From Hydractinia symbiolongicarpus (taxonomy: Eukaryota; Cnidaria; Hydrozoa; Anthoathecata; Hydractiniidae): a stretch of DNA of 64,000 nucleotides. Every line of letters begins with the position of its first letter. Position 1 is the stretch's first letter. The stretch is from contig NC_079876.1 in assembly GCF_029227915.1 (NCBI RefSeq), forward strand, positions 15,562,001 to 15,626,000. Reading direction: 5' to 3'. Below the pieces are notes generated by a model. It was not told where the DNA came from. It made no database searches and saw only the letters and a list, made by a program, of their open reading frames with translations. The position numbers and the translations under genes are program-made. Positions 40,501 through 46,839 of this stretch are shown here, piece after piece.

Positions 40501-43500
40501 ACGCCCTAATAAAATAAAACTTCCTATAATTTGCTAATGAAAAATTCTACTACGTGTAATGGATCAATTGTTCCTTTGGACGAATAAAGAGGTTTAGTTT
40601 ACTTGATATATCAAAATCTGTGCATCATACAAATGTTCATACTTAAATCAAACAATCAAGTGTTGACATAACCCTAACGTCTGACCCATTTTTCAGAGTA
40701 TGTTGTTATTAAAAATGTGCGAAAGCAAACCTGTTGAAGCTCAGACACTACAAGAAATTAGATATAAGTTGAAAGGAATTGTTACTGCCTCATGTGGCTG
40801 TAACATGATTAGACAGTAAATCCCCTGTTTTGCGATTTTTTTAATTTAGTAAATATTCTGGCATATGCATATACAAATGTATCTTTGTTTAGAAATAATT
40901 AAAATCGAAATAATACGGATTGAAATAATATATACATGATACTTATACTAAAAACAGGTTCAAATACAAAACAAATATTCAAAATAAACCTTTTTGTTAC
41001 CTTGTTAAAACACAAGATACGAATGTAACAATAGAAATAGATAGCATAAACTATATAACACAAACCTCCATCACATCCCATAATCTCCAATCTTCCACCA
41101 CATCCCTGATCCTCCACAATACCATTTTTTTTAACTTTATTATTACAATCCATATCATGCAACCTAACGCACTTCGCTTTTAACATAGTTGGAAGAGTAG
41201 CTAGTTGTGTTTTGTATCTATTGTTGCTCCCTGTGAATACCTGTAGAATAATCAAAACTATACCAAGTGAACTCTTTAAGCCTATTTGGTATAGGCCGTT
41301 TTGATTCATGTAAGCATGGGGGCATAAAGTGCCCGCGGACTGTAACTTTTGATCTGTTTTGTTTTTATTGGCGAAATTTGGCACAAAGAAGCATCAATAT
41401 GTTGTGACTTAATTAGTGACAAAATGTTTGTGTTGATATGTCATCACAGGAAGTGATAACGTAACATATTGGTAATTCTCATTTTTTATCTTTTTTAAAA
41501 CCATTTACAGTACTAGTCATTAAAAAAAGTACTATAAGAATGTAAGATATTATCAGAAACATTTACAGGTGTTATGAAGACAAACGATTTCTCTGCGAAG
41601 AAAATGAAAATCGATTAGAATTCAAACCCTTTTAAAAAATCGATATTTGAGAACCTTGGTAGCTGTCACGGAGTAACACTTGGTATATCTATGCGCATTA
41701 ATATCAGTAACTACACAATCAAGACAAATTGGATTGACAAGTAACAAAATGACCTATGACGTCATGACAATAGAAAATTCAAATATTCAGTTCTGTAATT
41801 ACTAATATTCCGGTCGATTATATATACTTTTGTCACTATAACATACATAATCAATTTATTTTTAACTCTCCATACCAAACAGGGCTAAAACAAATATACA
41901 CTTGTGCAAAAAAAATAAGTTTAAAAATAAGTTTAAGCACTTTAAAACCAGAATACATTACTCACATGTTTGATATTATTTATTTTGTAATCATAAATGA
42001 CAGAATCATTTTTATATCCATATTTTATTTTGTAGGTTTTTATTCTATCATTCCATATATAACCCAGACCTTGCAGAGCAACTCCAAAAATGTATTTTGT
42101 ATCGTTAAAGCACACTTGAAGCCAAACGTTTGGATCACCTAAACATAGTATATAAAAGTATATAAAAAATAAATTGGCCATCATGAAATATTTAAAAGCA
42201 AAAATTTAAAATTAACAAAACATATCAGGTATGTTATTTATTATTATCTGTCAAGAATGGGTAAGAATTAATGTAATGTATAAACATTTTGTCTGTTGAA
42301 ATGTATTTTAAACATAAAGATGTTGTTTGCCAAGATCTCTAAACTGACCACAGAAATACAAAATCAACAACAAACAACAAAATGTATCAAAAAAAGTATG
42401 GTAAAAAAAGAAAGCTTCCAAATATGAAGTGACTTAAGAAATAATAACGTACCAGTTGCTCTTGCCCAGGCATATTTAAGACTATTTAATCGAGCATTAT
42501 CTGGCAGATTAGCTGTTCTTAAAGTTTTATCTCCATTTAAATAGGAACTAGATGCAGATAAAGTTATTCCTGGTTTTCCACTTTCAACTCCAAGTTTATT
42601 CATACAACCTAAACAGAATAGTAGCAAAAAAATTTTCCCTTCAAATTTATTATCAGTACTTTCTGTAATAACTGGATAGTTGGCGTGGAGGCTCTATACA
42701 TAACAAAATGCATTTAGAAGTTTGAGCTTATTTTATAAAACTTTATATATCCACAATCCATACAATTTCTAAGTGTGTGTATTTAAACTATTTAATCAGA
42801 AACAACTAACTTGTTAAACAACCAGTAAAACCAATCTTCATACATCCTCCACCTTGTTGAGGGATGATATCAATAATACTGCATATTATTGGAATGTCAA
42901 ACCAATGTGTAATTACAGAATTATTTGCACTGTTTGCAATAAACTGCTAAAGAACAAAATGGTAAGTAACACTCTTCATACGATCAATACTAATAATAAT
43001 AATAATAATATTAAAACAGATTTTTTGCTAAATCAAATAAATTGGAATCCAAAATAGAAGTTCACTGTTTGGGTAATACATATATACAGTGTTACACTGT
43101 TAAGTTTCTCTATTGAAACTTAATTGCATTGGTTAATGCATATTGTTCAAACATAATGCAAAGTAGCACGACAGAATTTATTGGTCTGGCACAACAGATA
43201 TTAAATCACTTACATACTGGCGGGGTTTTTTCAAAACCACAAAAAAATCACAAATTCACTCGAATTACATATCATTATATATTTTAGGAACTGGATGTCG
43301 AATGCTGCTTATATGGGAATGTTAGCATTCACAAAATAAAAAAAAAAACATACCTAGGCAAAAAAAAAATTTAGATTTAATTTGATAAAAAAGTTAGTTA
43401 AATAAAAAATACCAAAACTAATCAAATATGCACTGAGTTATCTTAACCAAGGCATTTCTTACAAAAACTGACATCATACCTTTTCAGATTTTCCTCTTTT

Positions 43501-45957
43501 AACAAAGTTTAAATACTTCACAGAATCTCCATAACGGACTTTAAAATTAGGTATTGATTTTGCTTCACTAGTTTGTACTAGCATACCAGTTAACATAATC
43601 TTCATACCAAACTGATATCGTAAAAATCCTTGAGTAGATGAACACCATGATCGCGAAGAATAAATATTTGGTGGCAACAGCGAAGTTGTGCCATTGATTT
43701 TCGGGTATAATATTGACTGGATTGAAGATGAACATGCTAAATACAAACAAAAATCAAGATTTTAGAAAAACAGAAATAAATAGTAGCGATATACAAACAA
43801 GAAGAAATCAAATATATCAAAAAAATCCATTCACCAACGCTCATACATATAAATTTAAAAAAAAATGGTCTGAAAAAAATGTCCCATAAACAAAAACCAA
43901 AAAGATCAATTGTGAATGATTTCTTTGAGAAAAAAATTATGTTAATTTAATTTTCTATGCTAGCCCTTCAACAATATGAGTAATAATCATCCAATCTTTA
44001 CTATTAAAATCAAAAACTAACTATTTTTATTATATTAGTAATTCATTGGTTTACTTCGTCTTTATTATTATCAATCTAGAAATGTTTCGTTTTTATTGGA
44101 AAGGGCTATATTTTGTTTTAAAATGAAAAATGTTTAAAAAAGTCAACAGTATGTGGGAATAGACACACTGAAACAAATGTAGAGGATTAAAATCAATAAC
44201 TTACTTTCTGCACATCCATATAATTCAATTTTCAAACACACAACTTTGTTTGGATCTGTCACAACTGGAGAAATACGAATATGACGAACAGTAAATGCAT
44301 CCTGCTCAAACCAATGTCGTTTTGTGTATTTACTTGCAGGATATGCAAAGTTCTATTAAATATGCACAAGGTCTTTTTTTAAAAAAAGTAATAGGTTAAT
44401 CGTTATCTTACGTAACTACAACGTATGTTAAGGTAATTAGGTTTTAAAAAGTTACAATGAATTTATACACAAAAGTTTAGAAAAAAGCAAAGAAGACAAT
44501 CAGTATCATTAATCATTTTATAATCCAATCATCAAGGAAACATTACACTAGATTTTTAAATCCCATAAAAAAAATACCGGGAGGAAATTCTTATAAAGCA
44601 GCATGAGCGATGAAATTTGTTGTCCACAGTGTAACCTATGCTACGTAGATCAACCAAGACAACATTTGCCTGTTTTAATGATTACTCTCCATCTCGAGCC
44701 TGGTTAGTTTACATTTTAACAGCTGCAACTGTATTTTGTCAATTAATGTTATTAAAATTCTTTTAACATCTAATTATTCTCTAAGGCAATTACTGATTTT
44801 GGAAGTTTTGGTTATAAATGTTAAACACTGCCATTAAACATCAAAGATTAATTTAATTGTTTTTATTAAAGCCTTGTTAAAATAGAATACCATAAACAAA
44901 CTAACAGAAGGAATGTTCTGTGAAAATAAGCAAATGAAAACCGGAATTGAAAATTAACTTACCCTTATTACCCGTCCCCCACTTTCCTCCCACAACTCAA
45001 CTAAATCACTTGGACTCTTTATACCGTACTTGATGTTCACATTTGACACACCTGCTGTATCACCCTGTATTGCAAGACCAGTAATTGTCATAATTCTTCC
45101 CAAATCAATCTGAATGTAAGCATTTATACTGCACCATTTGGAAGGACTGTTTAACATGACAGAAGAAATCTGCATATCACTTGAAGCAGCAGCAGATGAA
45201 GTCAATCGATCATCAGGTATTACATTGTTTTCCATTCCAAGTGGTTGCAAACATGGTGCTAAAATTAGCAAAATAATCCTAAGGTATTTTCATAATTAAG
45301 GAGAATTTATATTACAAAGGATACAAACCTCCTTTCAATGTTTTTTGGATAACTGATGCACTCCAAGTTCCTGTTGATGTAGCTTGTATCTAAAAAATCA
45401 TACTTTAAACAACATGTATCACAATCACTGCAACTAAAAGTACGGCGTGTTGTGGAAACCTTTCACTTTAATAAACTAGAATTCCACAAAATGTGGTTTT
45501 AATAACAAAGGTTCAAACACAGTTTTAACAGAAAAATTAATAATACTCAGTGCAACACTATTTAACCTTGCAAGAATAACTGCTGTATACAGCTAGTCCA
45601 TGGACTGTTCCTCTCCTTAGATTTCCAGAAAATTCTGCACATATAATTTCATTGTCATTTCTTCTAGAACATTCTATGTAATACTTGTTAATGTTTATTC
45701 CAGCATTTGATGGAAGTTGCCACGAAAATGTAAGGCTTGTTTGACTTTTATTTTCATTTTTGAAATTTCTAGGCGCACCCAAGGCTAAACAAAATAAAAC
45801 ATTAAGAATTAACAATGTATATTTTACAAGAATCATATTAAAAAAGTAAGAAAACAAGCATGCCCATGGTTGACTCTAAAATATGCTAAAAAGACCTACC
45901 TGTCACTGATATGACAGTGTATGTAGCAAAGATAAAAAAAGATATATACACCATCAT
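7233..45957 (-). CDS. Gene B: giant F5/8C-Ig-FN3 receptor with ITAM/ITIM tail, complete (48 coding exons)
   Basis: Predicted single-pass surface receptor of 2,884 residues. Approximate residues: signal peptide 1-19; FN3 20-112; F5/8C 113-559 (three); Ig 560-675; FN3 676-766; F5/8C 767-1207 (three); Ig 1208-1322; FN3 1323-1416; F5/8C 1417-1837 (three); Ig 1838-1960; FN3 1961-2246 (three); two membrane-proximal FN3-like domains 2247-2501; Ig 2502-2607; SEA-like 2608-2725; EGF 2726-2771; TM ~2780-2803; tail to 2884. Each exon has a plausible donor and acceptor, phases agree throughout, and the sum is an exact multiple of three. Domains join mostly at phase-1 introns. Introns of 3-5 kb hold decayed transposons. 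The alternative, several genes each missing ends, is less likely because only one signal-peptide exon and one TM exon lie in the span. Function (adhesion or recognition with tyrosine signalling) is inferred. Confidence 0.85.
7938..8075 (-). CDS. Gene B EGF domain
   Basis: Calcium-binding type EGF in one 138-nt phase 1-1 exon: DFNECEPSATKYCDDNAVC start, then YACSCSKDYQGNGFTC. Six cysteines in EGF spacing and a D-x-N-E-C start. Confidence 0.88.
8229..8962 (-). CDS. Gene B SEA-like region (exons 8844-8962, 8542-8606, 8229-8398)
   Basis: Reads NIVIRFDYINVYFNG, LKSSFLEAAYDR, VKLLFLNVMAVGSDLI and QSIQCVITLRSSVPLDV. The strand-GS-helix layout before an EGF and a TM helix resembles SEA domains, but no GSVVV cleavage motif is seen. 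The last exon starts in phase 2. Confidence 0.55.
9905..10222 (-). CDS. Gene B Ig-4 (membrane-side)
   Basis: 318-nt phase 1-1 exon with WNIYRTGNIDTISCTKDG, then the classic NEDTGLYTCTVLET Ig motif (D-x-G-x-Y-x-C). The gene A partner at 49383-49700 has the same length. Confidence 0.82.
10454..12193 (-). CDS. Gene B membrane-proximal FN3-like domain 2 (exons 12100-12193, 11582-11864, 10454-10505)
   Basis: Carries LSKGPDNVKYYQIIV, LYVAAEFRAEQF, KLGDGKEYTRRR and LKPGTEYSILQRAY. The YQ-V, Y-AAE, GDG-x-Y and G-x-x-Y order is characteristic of the region just outside the membrane in R2B-type receptor tyrosine phosphatases. No phosphatase domain exists in this gene. Confidence 0.72.
10846..10883. 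repeat. Short inverted repeat
   Basis: 16-bp arms (AAAACTTATTCATATC and its near-complement) with a 6-nt loop and one mismatch, in a 1.08-kb gene B intron (10506-11581) that otherwise shows nothing recognisable. Confidence 0.5.
12454..13860 (-). CDS. Gene B membrane-proximal FN3-like domain 1 (exons 13767-13860, 13237-13435, 12454-12496)
   Basis: Reads SPSVSLFKYPMIKEVL, SYTGPIRSAYEFAV and IPLIGNFILCFRAVV. It follows the pattern of the membrane-proximal FN3 repeats of receptor tyrosine phosphatases (GPI-S-YE strand, then a PL-x-Y-like strand). The 43-nt exon 12454-12496 is called from phase and from its gene A partner 50681-50720. Confidence 0.65.
14481..14852 (-). CDS. Gene B stalk FN3-6 (exons 14746-14852, 14481-14670)
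   Basis: EPTEPRNISVQKKSPTTIYL start, NWEEPYQINGII, then KDLYPGTNYTIRIHATTGGG in the second exon. The first exon ends with a normal GTAAGA donor. Its relatives in genes A and C have a GC donor at this place. Confidence 0.83.
15119..15538 (-). CDS. Gene B stalk FN3-5 (exons 15318-15538, 15119-15194)
   Basis: VPSIPRNVTLMPKSKEEI start with SWLQPEPVGG turn and NFQEYEVQ; the second exon closes with GPWSDVVETKTLEG, a typical FN3 end. Phases 1-0 and 0-1. Confidence 0.83.
15641..15904 (-). CDS. Gene B stalk FN3-4 (single exon)
   Basis: A 264-nt phase 1-1 exon encoding one FN3: ATVSPPNVNITSTNTTATI start, DKLTPYTDYAVTVSSYN toward the end, closing NVSFKTAEGG. Confidence 0.8.
16222..16590 (-). CDS. Gene B Ig-3, heavily N-glycosylated
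   Basis: 369-nt phase 1-1 exon. Cysteines at SIKCFVEA and INYTCAAYY frame an Ig-like fold. Eight N-x-S/T sequons lie in about 122 residues (NTS, NGS, NGT, NMT, NIS twice, NTT, NYT). Divergent from the other Ig copies, and the boundary between the repeated modules and the FN3 stalk. Confidence 0.75.
17283..18431 (-). CDS. Gene B F5/8C-9 (exons 18279-18431, 17581-17750, 17283-17427)
   Basis: CMHKLGIEGNYGVTLSSSS start, WIQVCFDSHKLINAVAIQG core, closing exon SSGATSRYGTVVRKF to CSMRWELLGCHK. This is the most canonical F5/8C of the nine in the WIQV and WELLGC strands. Confidence 0.82.
18505..19582 (-). CDS. Gene B F5/8C-8 (exons 19362-19582, 18505-18637)
   Basis: CSSPVFPVHLNLPQSKP start, YHFGKRVTLTGLRLNNNN core, closing exon LSQPRSDDSTLMFWFDEEI to CGEIQFVGCDN. 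A small, divergent F5/8C, called from position, phase and the closing GEIQFVGC strand. Confidence 0.7.
19656..20178 (-). CDS. Gene B F5/8C-7 (exons 19877-20178, 19656-19794)
   Basis: CMQPLGFENGIINDIQF start, KIDLGRLMTVTGMALQGYS core, closing exon TYDYPRSKYTRRYWF to CLKVELYGCAE. More divergent from the module 1 and 2 equivalents than those are from each other. Confidence 0.8.
20553..21695 (-). CDS. Gene B module 3 FN3 (exons 21490-21695, 20553-20628)
   Basis: Reads VKKFSVISQNATSISFSW and ends APFTTYKCK; closing exon ends NWSTEISVKTSPAG. Two acceptors 6 nt apart are possible for the first exon (right edge 21695 or 21701). The nearer one gives 206 nt, as in its relatives. Confidence 0.76.
21853..22197 (-). 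CDS. Gene B Ig-2
   Basis: 345-nt phase 1-1 exon with NSLQCAAFGTHPNIQWSV, CTKEFVCAYHY and a FNLTWSYQG end. One codon shorter than the 348-nt copies. Confidence 0.82.
24325..25420 (+). pseudogene. Helitron-type PIF1-like helicase relic
   Basis: Fragments of a helicase in several frames: LNEEQLTIVDSILNVL (start of the helicase), CAWTGIAATLLQNGKTV (after Walker A), NEKALEINKHILNQIPGDTN, then FQIKRIQFPLTLSYALTIKK, a stop where NKSQGQTF is expected, GQTFERVGIYLRRPCF and GELYVAFSQARSF. The last motifs are diagnostic for the PIF1/RecD-like helicase of Helitrons. Frameshifts and stops show it is dead. No rolling-circle Rep domain is visible here. Confidence 0.8.
26400..26620 (+). pseudogene. GIY-YIG endonuclease relic, Penelope-like element
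   Basis: Reads CNIVYEIQCKDCDAFYDGET, KRMLKQHA, stop, EHKKAVHNANTDKNDI and VDHCWKNDHII, stop. The VY-x-I-x-C-x2-C-x2-x-Y-x-G-E-T pattern followed by an EH-x(n)-H-x(n)-H region is that of the GIY-YIG endonuclease at the end of Penelope-like retroelements. The reverse transcriptase part is not seen. Confidence 0.65.
27400..28309 (-). CDS. Gene B F5/8C-6 (exons 28175-28309, 27681-27853, 27400-27574)
   Basis: CMNKLGVERRKPGITLSAS start, CFNETKYIFGVALQGLGF core, closing exon VFRGSNNRYKTQ to GGRLEIMGCNE. Same three-exon plan as F5/8C-3 and the gene A domain at 58859-59763. Confidence 0.8.
28487..30230 (-). CDS. Gene B F5/8C-5 (exons 29974-30230, 28487-28622)
   Basis: CSSSMKSDFNPKMNDTTTV start, YDFGMEVTLTGIFVQ core, closing exon NNSIITHWFDIPLICSIIDI to GGCIKIGFTGC. 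The intron between the two exons shares a stretch (about 28870-29185) with gene A upstream of 60073. Confidence 0.78.
30488..34418 (-). CDS. Gene B F5/8C-4 (exons 34114-34418, 30488-30629)
   Basis: CMQPLGMETYVIPDDRL start, QIDLGRIMTITGLAIQG core, closing exon NFAYPGSKNTKRHWF to CIKVELYGCSE. The intervening 3.5-kb intron has a foldback element, a non-LTR relic and a repeat copy. Confidence 0.82.
32064..32365. mobile_element. Foldback MITE with 75-bp inverted arms
   Basis: Left arm 32064-32138 and right arm 32291-32365 are inverted copies with few mismatches, starting TTACTGTGGAAAG. The ~150-bp centre is AT-rich with no coding frame. Its ends (AT-rich flanks) do not show an unambiguous target duplication. 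Confidence 0.85.
32505..33560 (+). pseudogene. Non-LTR retrotransposon relic (3' part of reverse transcriptase)
   Basis: ELLYADDLVLIAESMKELVE is the RT catalytic YADD region, then a stop, KGLRVNTAKSKVMIS, a broken cysteine-rich segment, EIVEKFCYLGDMLG, and an open stretch 33031-33384 with LYGSETWAVKQDDLDRLERN and KPRGRPRKT. The 3' end has CGGACGTTAAGCCGA followed by TGATGA-type short repeats, as in 3' tails of such elements. Stops at several places show it is inactive. Confidence 0.85.
33782..33930 (-). repeat. Interspersed repeat family, copy 2 (short, inverted)
   Basis: Reverse orientation relative to copy 1: (CTGT)n-type repeats near 33810-33830 at one end and GGATTTTTCCACAGGCTAAC toward CGACTAG at the other. 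It lacks the ~400-bp middle of copies 1 and 3. Confidence 0.55.
34496..36023 (-). CDS. Gene B module 2 FN3 (exons 35818-36023, 34496-34562)
   Basis: APKNFSSTFQNTTSINFSW start, PNTSTSATVNELTPYTTYEC toward the end; short closing exon VQVFTVSRVIWSRSIIVR. It matches the FN3 of module 3 and the stop-bearing FN3 of gene C much better than the module 1 FN3. Confidence 0.78.
36186..36533 (-). CDS. Gene B Ig-1
   Basis: 348-nt phase 1-1 exon with NSLQCAAFGTNPNIQWS, CTKEYACAYQY and a FNLTWSFQG end. The end differs from the gene A and gene C Ig exons (SSFVLSK ending) and matches Ig-2 of the same gene. Confidence 0.82.
36697..36806. repeat. AATAAGCG-type repeat block
   Basis: Four spaced copies of a motif like AATAAGCGCC (one as AATAGGTGCC) in ~110 bp. 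Such blocks occur at ends of DNA transposons in marine invertebrates. Its family is not identified. Confidence 0.4.
38160..38870. mobile_element. Possible decayed DNA transposon with CGAAA-rich ends
   Basis: Several inverted short motifs (TTCGTGAAAT, TTGCGAAAAAA, TTTCGCGTAAT, TTCTCGAAAAATC, TTCGCAAAATAAATTCC) surround a broken frame with acidic text such as LDLFAHFSTLVGGDELAD and DDSDCEEDFDRNLFEDALNL. Weak: ends and target duplication are not resolved. Confidence 0.35.
40208..40260. repeat. (ATT)n microsatellite and short repeat fragment
   Basis: ATT triplets at about 40208-40228, then CCCGTGGAAGAATCCACTG, the hairpin found at the start of repeat copy 1. Confidence 0.5.
41066..42608 (-). CDS. 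Gene B F5/8C-3 (exons 42453-42608, 41966-42138, 41066-41240)
   Basis: Three-exon F5/8C: CMNKLGVESGKPGITLSAS start, LQVCFNDTKYIFGVALQGLG core, closing exon from VFTGSNNRYKTQ to GGRLEIMGCDG. The intron between the last two exons carries a 606-bp TIR element. Confidence 0.82.
41280..41885. mobile_element. 606-bp TIR element (MITE) in gene B intron
   Basis: Ends GCCTATTTGGTAT and ATACCAAACAGGGC are imperfect inverted repeats, flanked by TTAA on the left and TAAA on the right. The insertion point is exact: the intron sequence on both sides continues the sequence seen uninterrupted in gene A (59041-59095) and module 2 (27575-27640). No coding frame. TTAA-like flanks hint at a piggyBac-type origin. 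Confidence 0.7.
42811..43736 (-). CDS. Gene B F5/8C-2 (exons 43480-43736, 42811-42946)
   Basis: Second, more divergent F5/8C: TCSSSIQS start, YQFGMKIMLTGMLVQ core, then NNSVITHWFDIPIICSIIDI and closing GGCMKIGFTGC. Phases 1-0 and 0-1. The last exon is nearly the same as 59938-60073 in gene A and 28487-28622 in module 2. Confidence 0.78.
42989..43011. repeat. (AAT)n microsatellite
   Basis: About seven uninterrupted AAT units in the intron between the two exons of F5/8C-2 of gene B. Confidence 0.8.
44205..45258 (-). CDS. Gene B F5/8C-1 (exons 44963-45258, 44205-44352)
   Basis: A complete discoidin-type domain: CLQPLGMENNVIPDDRL, core QIDLGRIMTITGLAIQG, then NFAYPASKYTKRHWF and closing CLKIELYGCAE. 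Known family members bind phospholipids, glycans or protein ligands through loops at one end of the barrel. The ligand here is unknown. Confidence 0.82.
45329..45784 (-). CDS. Gene B module 1 FN3 (exons 45567-45784, 45329-45389)
   Basis: Starts ALGAPRNFKNENKSQTSL, with FSW core and YSCK end; the short second exon gives the last strand, GTWSASVIQKTLKG. Phases 1-0 and 0-1. Closest to gene C FN3-1. Confidence 0.82.
45900..45957 (-). CDS. Gene B exon 1: signal peptide
   Basis: Encodes MMVYISFFIFATYTVISVT and ends in phase 1 at a GTAGGT donor. Two ATGs are in tandem (45957 and 45954). Gene C keeps only the second, so the second may be the ancestral start. Confidence 0.85.
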
Positions 45958-46498
45958 AGCTTCTTTTTCTCATAATCTAAGTCATACTTCTCTACAATTT
46001 ACCAAAAAGATATTATAACATTTTTATACAAAAATAAAGATGCAGAGTTTAAGGCAAAATATATTAGTATCACAACTACTATTTGCTAAATTGATATTTC
46101 CAATACCTTAAACAAAACTTTGTTAATAGATCCAGAAACAATTCAACAAAACTTGAAATACATAGACCTAATTTAAATTCACAACTAAAACAAATAATTT
46201 TTTAAGGACAACCCTTTTAAAAATCGCAATATTAAAGAATAAAAATCACAAGCAATGAAACATAACATTTTAAAACTCAATTCATTTAAAACAACAAACG
46301 TAATATTTTCAGGATCATATAATCATAACCATTAACAATTAAAACTCTATAAACTCTAAATAAAAATAAGGTATTCCTATGTAAAAAATAATATATTATT
46401 TAAAAAAGTGAAAAACAGGATTTAGAATAAAAAATTAGTACAAACTGTACATTATCTAATAAAGATTTTTAAATTATAAAATCATGAATAAATTTCTT
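45958..46498 (-). promoter_or_regulatory. Gene A/gene B spacer with conserved promoter-like block
   Basis: 541 bp between the gene A stop and the gene B start, similar over its ends to the gene B/C spacer. TATAAAAA at 46021-46028 is 64-71 nt upstream of the gene B ATG at 45957. The 3' flank of gene A resembles that of gene B for ~100 bp. Confidence 0.5.
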
Positions 46499-46839
46499 TT
46501 AACTGTTTTCATAATATTCTGACTTTTTATTCTTGTTTGATGTCAATTGAGAGTAAGTTACATCTTCTTCAGTAGGTACTAAACCAGTGTAATGTGTCTT
46601 TAACTCTATTGATTCTTTCACATCTTCATATACTTCATCAGTAACAGGGTTGTGAATCACAGATGCATTGGTAACATAGGGAAGATCAGTGTAAACAGGT
46701 TCAGGAAGTGATTTTTCTGTAGACTTCGTTTTCTGCAGTCTTTTGAATTGCACAATGCATGCAAAAATTATTATCAATAAAATAATGGTCACAATACTGC
46801 CAGTGATGATGATGTATTGTTTGCTGCTTTTTTCCTTTT
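46499..46839 (-). CDS. Gene A TM helix and ITAM/ITIM tail
   Basis: Same 341 nt as gene B. Hydrophobic core IVTIILLIIIFACIVQF, basic FKRLQ, tail with PVYTDL, LPYVTN, EVYEDV, THYTGL, VTYSQL and EYYENS. ITIM and ITAM spacing are unchanged, as is nearly every tail residue, despite larger changes outside the membrane. Confidence 0.88.

Larger units (their letters stand above)
36534..41065. other. Gene B 4.5-kb intron between F5/8C-3 and Ig-1
   Basis: Mostly AT-rich. Contains a short AATAAGCG-type repeat block (36697-36806), a probable decayed DNA element (38160-38870) and an (ATT)n tract with a fragment of the CCCGTGGA repeat (40208-40260). No exon found that fits the gene's phases. Confidence 0.6.

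Noticed and set aside
7233-45957. Reading gene B as three or more separate genes
   Set aside because: There is one signal-peptide exon and one TM exon in the span, and all 48 exons chain in phase with no stop. No promoter-like block or polyadenylation pattern like that of the real spacers is seen at module borders.
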